From contig OENT01000203.1 of NCBI GenBank assembly GCA_900239685.1, positions 1 to 64,000 on the forward strand: a stretch of 64,000 nt of DNA. Reading direction: 5' to 3'. The position numbers and the translations under genes are program-made. Below the pieces are notes generated by a model that had not been told where the DNA came from, did not search any database, and saw nothing but the letters and a program-made list of their open reading frames with translations. Of the stretch, positions 25,075 through 34,724 are shown piece by piece. How positions within the stretch are numbered: position 1 is the first letter of the stretch; every line of letters begins with the position of its first letter. The stretch comes from Rotaria macrura (taxonomy: Eukaryota; Rotifera; Eurotatoria; Philodinida; Philodinidae).

Positions 25075-26228
25075 ATGAATTTATTCACTCGTAAGGGTGG
25101 CGCATCACATTCACCCGTTTCTTCATCGTCCTCAGTATTGAATGATGCCACAGCTGGACCAGAAGCTTTTGCATCGAATTCAGCTTATGGTCGAGGGTTT
25201 TTTGAACCAGGAGCTTATACAGTTGCATTGAAACGATGTGAAAATGGTCATGATCTGGCTCAACAACTTGTAGATATGCTCGATGAACGTGCAAAACTTG
25301 AATTAGCCTATGCAAATCAGTTACGTTCATGGTCACGCAGATGTCATGGTGAACTAGTGAAATCACAAGAATATGGAACAAATAAAAAAGTTTGGGATCA
25401 AGCAGTAACCACAGGTAAACTTGTTGCTTTGCTGTATTTTCATGAAGAAAACAAAAGACTATAAATAGGTGATCAAATGGCTGATGTTCATGAAAATTTA
25501 TCAACGTCACTATCCGATGTTTTAATACCTAAACTTCGACAGTGGCGTAAAGATAATTATGAAAAATCGTTGATACATTATAAAAAGACTAAAGAATTCG
25601 AAAAAGATTTTATTGACGCACAAAAATCGTGGACGAAATTATTAGAGAAGATATCGGAATATAAATCAGTTTATTACACCGCATGTAAAACAGCTAAGGC
25701 AGCTGACGATGCTGAACGTGCAGCATCGGATGAACATCGAAAGAAATTAACCGACAAAGCTGAAGTAGCCAAACGTGAAGTTGGATTTGCTAAAACAAAA
25801 TATGAACAAGCAATAAATGAAGCTCGAGAACAGAGACCACGTTACGAACAAGCCATGACAGAAGTTTTCGAACGTACCCAAGTATTTGAAAGAAAACGTT
25901 TAGATTTTTTTAAAGATACGTTTGATGAATTTTCGAAACTATTATTAATAGCAACAGAAGACAAGTAAATCTATTTGTCTCAAGCAATACGTAGTTTTAT
26001 GATTCATCATTGTTTCTTTTTTAGTCCAACTTTGAAAAAAATGAATGAAGATTATAAAGCAAGTTTAAACGCACATGATTCTGAACAAGACTTAACTTGG
26101 TGGAATCAAAGTTATGGTATATTAGTAGATTTCACTGTCATATTTGAGTTTACTTATTTCCTCATATTTGTTTGATAGGTACACAAACAAACAATCGATG
26201 GCCAGAATTCGAAGAATATCGTGATTAA
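25075..26228 (+). CDS. PACSIN: PACSIN/syndapin-type F-BAR protein without SH3 domain
   Basis: Membrane-curving F-BAR protein of endocytosis and actin coupling. Exons 25075-25414, 25469-25964, 26025-26116 and 26179-26228 have consistent phases and give 325 residues. The F-BAR domain covers about residues 35-310: FFEPGAYTVALKRCENGHDL, LDERAKLELAYANQL and SWSRRCHGEL at the start, a long charged coiled-coil middle, and the PACSIN-type end DLTWWNQSYG...NRWPEFEEY. Full-length PACSINs (about 425-485 residues) continue with a linker, NPF motifs and a C-terminal SH3; here a TAA follows two codons after the F-BAR end, and I see no SH3 in the next 700 bp. An alternative 3' exon set cannot be excluded. 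The ATG lies right after a splice-acceptor-like CAAG. Confidence 0.88.
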
Positions 26229-26730
26229 TTAGAAATTCGTTCAAATTTATCTATTGATAATCAGACAATTGCTTTTTCCCGTTTACCATATTGGTTTAAC
26301 TGTCATTGCGTATTACTTTCTTCTTCCACTTATTAGATTTTTCACTGATTTCTTTCTTTCTGTGTGTGGAATAATTGATATTTGGGTTGATGTTTTTTGT
26401 TCTTTGTTTTCTCGATAGATTTTGTCTCATGTTTAATTTTTAAAACAAATGATAGTTTGTACGTGGTCAAACACAATCAGTACGACTTCATCGATATCAA
26501 ATATGTAAGCATGATGGATTGAATTCATTTTCTCTTCGAATACGAAGATCCATTGATTTTGTAACCGAAAAAATAAATGCATTTCGATAGTTTGCTGTGA
26601 AACTGGTTTGATGTATTTCATTAGTCAACAGAAACAATAAGTTCAGTTCGAATGAAATTTATCATACACTTGAAGATATCATAATCCGAAAAAGGAAACA
26701 GTCAAATATTGTGCATAAACAAAGTATATT

Positions 26731-27564
26731 GGGTGAGCCAAAAGATTTGCAAGATTAGTTGTTTTGCATACATCTCTGTTCATATGTATAATAGAACATT
26801 GATCTTGGTTCCCGAAAAATGCTCGGTCGAATTCTTTACAAACTGCTGTTTATCTTATTCTAGAACTATAGAATTGCATATTTTTAATACGCCACATAGG
26901 GTGATTATGTGAAATGATGCTACTTCCCACACATTTGTTTTTCTATTTCAAAAGATCTTTCCAACTTATAAACAGGTACGTAAGAGATTTTCTATTTGTA
27001 TTTTGACTAAATGCAAATGTTCCTTCAGAATTATTTGCAAGTCTATGGTCACACTCCATGTTTGTCTAGAAGTTACGGTCTATCTTAGCCACTAGAACTA
27101 AAACAGCTTACTTGACATCATTGCGATTCTTCTTCCAGCTGCTTTGCTTTTTCATGCGTGATTTGTGCTGCACGTTGTAAGATAAATCAATATTCTACAC
27201 AACAGTGGAAAAATGAAAACGATTAAGACAGAAATGACATTTCTAAAAATGCTTTCTTTGAAAAGGAGTAGCCAAGCATGAAAATCACGCTATTTTCAAA
27301 ATATGACCGTGCATCTAACTCAAACAATGAGCATTTAAAAGCTTCGTATATATAGATAGTTGATGGAAAATTTCAAGAACTTTCTACTAGAATCATACTA
27401 TGTGACCAAGGAAGATTTCAGTGCTATTGTTCTAGAACAAGACAATTAGAAGTTTATAGAGAGTTCGAAAGTACATCTTTTGGGGACAAGATCAAAGGTT
27501 TTATTATACTTCTGAACAGGCGTGCATGCAAAACACCAAATGTTGCTAGAATTTAGGCTCATCC
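26731..27564. mobile_element. 0.83 kb decayed element with about 160 bp inverted arms
   Basis: The left arm starts GGGTGAGCC and contains TTTTGCATACATCTCTGTTC. The right arm, reverse-complemented, starts GGATGAGCC and contains TTTTGCATGCACGCCTGTTC. Similarity continues with TATAATA and TTCTAGAAC for about 160 bp at roughly 70 percent by eye. Both arms give similar peptides in the same relative frame (CFAYISVHMYN against CFACTPVQKYN), which simply reflects the inverted repeat. It has no transposase. Confidence 0.6.
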
Positions 27565-28089
27565 GGTATTCATATAGAATTTGTTGAACCAAGAATTTCT
27601 GACAAACTTTCATGACTTCTTTTTGACTACTTGATTCTGTCAACAATAATTGTGTTCTACATCAAATTAAAAAGTCAATAAATATCAAATAGTCAGAGAC
27701 TATTCAATAACTTGAGAAATGACTTTTGTATGTTGAATATGTTTTTCACATTTTTAACACAAACGATAATAATCAATCAATTCACAGTACGTGTTTTAAT
27801 CTCAAATTTAAATATCACATATTACTGAAATTAAAATCAAATGTTATTAAAAATTTTATAGATGGAATCAATATGATTAAGTTTGTATCTACATGACTAT
27901 GATCTAAATAATTATTTTCCTAGTCATTATAACTGTTGAATATTGTGCAATTTATTGATCTGTTTGATCGTTGTGATAAGTTGAAAAAATTACTTGACAG
28001 AAGAGTTAACGCAAAGGTTTCAAACATTTAGCTCAAGAAGTTTGTATAGACACGCTGAAAAAATCTTCCATATTATGAAATTTGACATA

Positions 28090-28990
28090 CATTCAGGGCG
28101 TACCCCTGATTGATCTCCTGCTATTTTTATCCAGATTCGTCGCTTTCCAGTTTCGTCCCCACTCTAAGCTGGCCCCTATTATATTAATTGCTGCTTAATT
28201 TCAGAGAACATGGATTTCTAATGTAAAATTTTTTGAAGTACAGGATAATTCAGGGATCGATGATAATAATGCCTGGAGTCAACACTTCCTAGTGTAGAAA
28301 AATATAAACCGGTTTATGTGCCTGGATTTGCGGCTCTAGCCAATACGATTTCTGGAGCATATATTTTGGGAATTGTAGTTGTCTCTTCTCGTGCTCTTTT
28401 TTTCATACTTCCGAGAGCTTGATCCGTAATTAGTTTACTTCCATCAGATAAACAAGATGGAATACGTTCATTGGGTTCACGAGCAATGACAGGATTATCT
28501 CGAGACAAAGAAAGTGTACTCTTGCAATTTCGTGAACCACCCTCTCATTCTACTACTGTTTTCCGCTCACGTTTGAGAGTATATTGAAAACCATTATAGT
28601 TTAAAACCTTACTTGCCCGTTCTGTTGAAGTAAAGCTACGTATATTTCAGTATGCTTACAACTAACAAATGTGGATAGTAAAAAGATATCGATCACTCAC
28701 CTGTAGATACTTATTCATCACATGTATCTTTCTTAGAGGCTACGGGGTTATACCAAAAGAAATGAATTCAATTCTCGTTGTCACTAGTTGTGTATATAGA
28801 TAGTGCGAAGAATGAACATTCCTATATTAAATAGAGTGGAGACGAATCCGGAGTCAATTAAGCAGAAACAATTTTTGCTCAAGACGAATTTGGAATATAT
28901 TTTCACAAACTTTTCTACGATGGGGACGAATTCGGAATGGTTTTTTTGGATCCAAGTTTGGAGCAATTAAAAAGGGGACGAATCGGGATT
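28090..28990. mobile_element. Decayed MULE-like element with GACGAATCCGGA-rich inverted flanks
   Basis: The left flank, reverse-complemented, reads AGAGTGGGGACGAAACTGGA. The right flank at about 28838 reads AGAGTGGAGACGAATCCGGA. The right side repeats the GGGGACGAATTCGGA unit about four times to 28990. Between them lies a minus-strand FLYWCH-type fragment. Long repetitive inverted ends around a FLYWCH fragment fit a Mutator-like element. Exact ends and a 9 bp duplication were not found. Confidence 0.5.
28314..28602 (-). pseudogene. FLYWCH-type zinc finger fragment, disrupted
   Basis: Reading leftward, the frame gives NYNGFQYTLKRERKTVVE, a TGA, then [12 protein letters not shown] and, further on, [17 protein letters not shown]. 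This layout matches FLYWCH proteins (F..L...W.C...C...HxH) followed by the 'KxRAxEETTPIxxIY' stretch common in FLYWCH/MULE-linked genes. The TGA stands where the conserved Trp is expected, and the HxH zinc ligands are replaced (NERIPS), so the finger is dead. The frame then ends at 28314. Confidence 0.6.
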
Positions 28991-30260
28991 AACCCACATT
29001 TAGTATCAGTTAATAACAATAAATATTTATTCTGCTTTTTAATTATTTGATAAGTATGATTAAAAACCGGCAACGATGCTATCTCTTCTTTTTTGTATAA
29101 GATCAAGTTGAATGTAAACATAAAAGAACGAAAAATAAAAATTCAACCTCTTTTCCAATGTTACTGAGTGACACGTTTGTATAATACTGTTCAACAATAA
29201 TTCTCAGCTGGTATAAACCAACTATATTGTTCGTTCTATTCGAAGAAGGCTTTCGTGTCACACATTAGAATGATGGTCAACAATACGGATTTGTAGGTTT
29301 TCGAAAAAGACAAAGAATTCTATAAGACTTCGGTTAAGTAGTTTTCTTCTTAAAGAATAACTATACATAAGAAGACTCCTTCCTATGTATTCAGGATTAA
29401 ATATTTGTAAGAATATATACTGGAATCTTGATTCTTCTAAAATTCTAGATGATTCATGTTTGAAAATTTACAGAAATGAATGAGATAATGTTCATATTCA
29501 AAATATTGACCTTCTTGAACTTTATATCTTTGTACTACACAACTAGCGTCTTCGATGGAATTTATCGATCTCTTTCGATATGCAAATATTGTCATTGTAT
29601 GCCATGTTATTTTACACGTATTCTTCGATGGGGTTAGTATTTATGTGATAATCTCTTGGTAAAAAAGTCCTATTCATAAAGTAATGACTTTCATGAAAAT
29701 AGAGAGCATCTCCTCTACTCGTTACATTGAGTCCAACCATCGAAGAAATAAGTAATTGAGAATAGTTTCCTTTACATCGAATTGAAAACGATCGAGTAAT
29801 AATAAATGTGATGGCTTATCATCCAAGCACTTGTGAAAATCAACCATAGCTAATTATGTATTGTTTACAATAGCAATGGACTATTTTGAATGAGTGATTT
29901 TTTATGTCGAGAATAACAATTTTAAACTTCTACAATTTATTTCGATTTATCATAAAATTTTTGCAAGTTTCTGAATTTCTTGAATTCATGAATCATCTTA
30001 TACATTGATCATTTGTTTAACGTCATGAACAAAGCTATTCCACAACAGTTTCATTACTTTATTATATTTGCTGATAGGAAATACACATGACATGCAATAC
30101 TCGATTGCATCATGAATGGTGTCTTTGCTCAAAAATATGAATAGGCATGTACACAGTTAAATATATTGTGCAAAATTTTCTTTCAAATATTTTTTCAATG
30201 TGTTTTATGATTGAATTAAAATATTTTTAAATTGATCAACAAGGACCAATAGAGAATATG

Positions 30261-30480
30261 ATTAGGGGTGGCACTTTCACTTTCCTTTGGGAAAGGAAGT
30301 CTTTTTAACATTCAAGTTTTTTTTAGAAGAAAGCTAATTCGAATACTTTCTTTACCGTTTTTCATAGTTTATGGAAGAAAATAATGCAACTGATGCTGTT
30401 CAATTTAGAAAATTCTTTTAAAAACTCAAAAGGAAAGTTTAATTTTCCCTAGAAAGAAAGGGAAAAGTGTCACCCCTAAT
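30261..30480. mobile_element. 220 bp MITE with TATG target duplication
   Basis: Termini are ATTAGGGGTGGCACTTTCAC on the left and, reverse-complemented, ATTAGGGGTGACACTTTTCC on the right. TATG directly flanks both ends (30257-30260 and 30481-30484), the expected target-site duplication. A/T-rich interior, no ORF. Confidence 0.8.
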
Positions 30481-31358
30481 TATGATTTTTGCTTGAATGA
30501 ATTCATTTTAACCAACCATATAAAGATTGGAGTCAAATAAATGATGTATAGCAATGCCGGAATTTGTTGACTTGTTTCAAAGATATTTCTTCTTCTCGTA
30601 TCGAAGTAACACATAAGACAGTTAAAGTCACCGTGGACTTACAATGATTCTCGTTCAATGTCATTTATGTATGTGTCGTTCGATGCATTCTAATTTTACT
30701 TGCGTATAATTTCTTCTATTCACATACATTTGCCAGCTTATATTTTCGTATCTGGCTGTACAAATTTTATTCATACGTGCAATAATTCATTTTTGTTTTC
30801 TAAAAGCATACTACATACCAATACTGCACATTTGTAAAACTTCACAATTCATTCACTTACATCCATACACTAGCAACTAGATACGTTTTATGAGTGAAAT
30901 CAAATTTGATCAGAACATATGCATGACGCAAGTTGATTACTGATTATTGGCATGATTATGTTTCATTTTTCATGAAATTCGCATGTATTCAGTTTCGTTC
31001 TCATCAATAACGAACTACTTATTTGTATGATAATCACCATTGTATCCTTTCTTTCTATTTATTTTTCTTCACTTTTATCAATGCTTATGGTCAATCTTGT
31101 CGATCGTTACAAGAGAAGGATTCATCTTATCACACTTGAAAACAACGACGCCGTATACATGTACATCACCATCATACATTCCATTGTTATCTTCGTCTTT
31201 TCTATCTCTCTTTTTTTTGTTTTAGTACTTGCTTGCAGCTCTTCGTTCTCAGACATACTCCATTTACTGCTGTTCGTGCGTACATTCAACGTTGTCTATT
31301 TCTTGTGTATCTACATATCTTTCGTGTTCACTTTCGCATTTTCTTATATACAAGAAGA

Positions 31359-31940
31359 ATGGGTGCAAAATTCAGCAAAACCAAAAGCGTAACAATTTCA
31401 GAAAAAGTCAAGGAAGAACAACAAGGAGTAACTACCAATGTCGATCATAAGGAAAATCATCTTGATGTGACAACAACTGAAAATAACAAACAATCAGAAA
31501 AGAAGAACAAAAAGAAGAAAGAAAAAAAGTCGCATAAAATATCAAATACAACAAAGGTCGACAAGAGTACAAGCACAGAATCTTGTGATTTACAATCGCT
31601 AGCATTCACTGAACAGTTAGTCGATGATTCGATGTCTACAGTAAACAAAATTAAACCGTTGGATGCTTTTCAAGCTCAACTAAATCCGGCTTATCAATCA
31701 GAAACATCGAACATAAATGCACCAGAACGTCAGAATACTTGTATTCATGATAACAACATATCGGTTGATTCTAAATTTGACAACGAAAACACTTCGAATG
31801 AACAAGAATATCGCACCAATTTATTGAGTATTGTTGAAGAATCGTCAAATAACAATTCTGCTGTATTTTCTGGCAATACTAATCAGGTTAACAAGGACAA
31901 AGAAGGTGAAAAGAGCAACATATTGTCGAACCCTAACTAG
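31359..31940 (+). CDS. Possible N-myristoylated, Lys-rich protein, MARCKS-like in layout
   Basis: 193 residues if translation starts at the ATG at 31359. That N-terminus, MGAKFSKTKSV, has Gly2 and Ser6 and a basic context, an excellent N-myristoylation signal. A run of lysines (EKKNKKKKEKKSHK, about residues 45-60) resembles the electrostatic effector region of MARCKS-type proteins, but the phenylalanines typical of that domain are absent. The remainder is Ser/Asn/Glu-rich and probably disordered. The frame is open further upstream, with hydrophobic residues that look like chance translation, so I prefer the MGAKFSK start. A GGTAAGTAAA just after the stop and a TTTTCTAG at about 32019 suggest an intron in the 3' UTR. 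Family assignment is weak. Confidence 0.5.
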   Translation: MGAKFSKTKSVTISEKVKEEQQGVTTNVDHKENHLDVTTTENNKQSEKKNKKKKEKKSHKISNTTKVDKSTSTESCDLQSLAFTEQLVDDSMSTVNKIKPLDAFQAQLNPAYQSETSNINAPERQNTCIHDNNISVDSKFDNENTSNEQEYRTNLLSIVEESSNNNSAVFSGNTNQVNKDKEGEKSNILSNPN

Positions 31941-34724
31941 TTAAAATAAGGGTAAGTAAAAATTGGGAACAATAGTCAGTTTATTTCGAGTAATTTACTC
32001 TTCTATTTCTATTTTCTAGAATGCCCTTGTTTGAAATTAATTTTTTGAAGATACGTTATGAGTGTTGTTCTCTTTTCTAGGACTATGCGCCAACCAATCA
32101 ACTGCGTACACATACATAGATAGATACTCCGTTTTTTAATGGTCGAACTCATTTTTTCAATAGTCAAGATCACTTTTGAATCTTTTTTTCTTACTCGTGC
32201 TCATTTATAGATCATTGTTTTTTATTCAAGTTCTTTGGCTCTTCACTTTTATAGAGTATTCTTCTTATTATACATTATTTATATAAACATTTGATTAATA
32301 GGTTGAATATTTTTAGACAGCTCATCAATAATTGATAAGCTTTAAAATTTAAATAAACATAAAAATCTTTCTGCATGATCATTTATGCATATATATGAAC
32401 ACTATTTGATTATTTGATATAATGCTTTCAATTGAAAAGGCAGTATGATTCAAGACATATGAATGCAGACTTATCTTATTCAAATAAAAATTTTGTCAAT
32501 CCTATATACTGTTATGGCTTGTGATAAGTGATTATTCGTCGTTTTTCTAAAGAATCATAGAAATACTTCATAATTCTAATCTTATTCATCCTTCTTTTTA
32601 CTGCAACTCACATCAGAACTCGATAGAGCCCACACACCCATAGTTACTCATACTGTTGATTAATCTACGTATTTTTTCTTTCTTCTCTATAAAAGAATTT
32701 GGTAAATAATCATTCATATTTTCAATCAAACATTTTCATGACACATGATATGACTCTTTCAGGTTCGCAAAAGTTTAGATTAACGTTAATTTAATGATCA
32801 AAATTTTTTCTAAATCTTTGATTGATATACATATTCTAATTTTACGAAAATACAAAATTAATTAGATATTCTAATTTGTGCTTCAAGCTTAACATAAAAA
32901 AAATGATTTTGAACAAGACAGAAGCCGTCGAAGTTTACAATAAACTTTTATCAAAACTTTTTATTTTATCAGTGATTTGTTACAGTTCGTTTTCCTTCTT
33001 GGATTTTGAGAATCATGGAATACTATTGATCATATGTTATTCACTCAATCAAAACTAAATTATCAGTGAATAATAAAGAATAGTTTTAAGGACATTTCTC
33101 GTCTGCGATAACATCTAAAAAATGAATATGATGCCCTTCGTATTTCTATTTACTGAAAGATGATGAAAAAAACAAGATAATAAATTAAAATTAAAATTGT
33201 AATATGAGATAAATATCACAATAAAACGTAACGTCAATGGAAAGTGGTCTCAATTAAAATTGAAATATTTCATTACCAAATATGTTGTATCTATAGTCAA
33301 ATAGGATTATATTTTTTTTGCATAGAATATATCTATAAATCTTTTAGTATTCTGTCAATATTTGAATGCTTCATGGTCATTTTAAAATGCATCAATTAAA
33401 ATGGTAGTCTATGTACAGGATTTCCGTGTAATCTATCTTGATAGAATTGAATTTCACAATTACGCATTGACGTATACAAGAAGATATCTACTCGAAAAAA
33501 ATTGCGTCTTATAATATTGTCCACAAAAGTAGTATTTTTAAAATTCTTGTTTGGATTACGGACAGTGAATTCCATCTCATTTATCATTTGTTAAACTACT
33601 ATTTTGTCTCTTCCTATGTTCGAGGATCTGTGTTCAACATTGTAATATAAGAGGTACGGCAAAAGAAACTGCATTCTGATCAAAAGAAAACATTGGGAGT
33701 GGAAAATTTGTATGTAAAAAAATATTCGTACATTTGCTACATATATTATTGAACAAATCAAATTCAATGGCACCGGTATTAGTCGTATTGACAAATGAAA
33801 ATGATTATTTCTATACTAATGTATACAATGAAATTAATACTTCGTTTGAATAGAATAACGAAGGCTAAAATTTACTGCATCTCAATGTCATTTTTCTCTC
33901 ATAATCACATTTCTGATTCGAAACTTTTACATTCAGCAGCAACAATCGAAAATATTTTAGATACGCATACTTTGATCTTGTCAGAATAATCATTCTGTGC
34001 TTGTTTTCTTATGACGCCTACACTAAACTATTCTAATTTCATATAGCCATTGCCTCTGAACTTGCCTAATCTCCACATGGTTAGAAATCCTTCGTACTCA
34101 GGTATATGAATACAATAAATTGTTTCTAAACATATACCTACTGCTTTTCTTATTTGGATCTTGGACGAATAATGTGAGTCGGGGTGAAAACAAATAGCGC
34201 ACACTTTTTTCTTTTAAATTCTTCTTAATCACTCCTGAGGATTTTCTGCTAGGAAGGAAACACAGAAATGATTTTCTTTTTAAATCGGTTGTCTTTGAGT
34301 ATCAAAAGATTATTTATTCCTTGGATACACCATTTCTCTTTTTCCTTTTTTTTCTGCATATGACAATAATCACCAAACACACAAAAGACACAAAAAACAG
34401 AAATCTATGAGGCCGATAGAAAAGAAGAAGAAAAAAAAATGACGAAGACAAACGAATAGACAAGAATCATTCTTAGGATTAAGACACAAGAGAAAAGAGA
34501 AATAAATATAAAATAGTAGAATAGAACAAACAAAAACACTGTTAGATAAATAATAAATGCTAAGCTGATGGTTGAAAACTCGGATTAAGTCGGCGTCAGA
34601 AAATAAGTATCAAATGATCTTCATCATAAGTTTTAACGACATAAGTATAACGTGACCGGCACGTATCTGAGTAAAAACGAAAAAAACCAACGAGATCAGG
34701 GCAAAACACCTCAAGAGAAGAATT
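31941..34724. other. Intergenic, MARCKS-like candidate to UGCG 3' end
   Basis: No intact gene. A possible decayed coding remnant lies on the minus strand at 33396-33800. The last 400 bases before 34725 are purine-rich on the plus strand and probably include the UGCG 3' UTR. Confidence 0.45.
33396..33800 (-). pseudogene. Possible decayed coding remnant, unknown family
   Basis: Reading leftward from 33800, one frame gives FDLFNNICSKCTNIFLHTNF and continues through FDQNAVSFAVPLILQC to a TGA at about 33640. A second frame then carries MINEMEFTVRNPNKNFKN to 33396. The residue mix looks like protein, not chance, but the frames shift and stops lie upstream. No family recognised. Confidence 0.25.

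Larger units (their letters stand above)
26229..31358. other. Gene-poor gap of 5.1 kb with transposon remnants
   Basis: No intact gene is supported. It contains an inverted-repeat element (26731-27564), a FLYWCH/MULE-like remnant with inverted flanks (about 28090-28990) and a clean 220 bp MITE (30261-30480). The remainder is AT-rich unique-looking sequence. Confidence 0.5.

Noticed and set aside
26229-26900. Search for a PACSIN SH3 domain downstream of the stop
   Set aside because: No ALYDY-like or other SH3 motif seen in the three forward frames.
31233-31358. Upstream in-frame extension of the MGAKFSK protein
   Set aside because: The extra 42 residues look like translated UTR and would destroy a strong N-myristoylation start.
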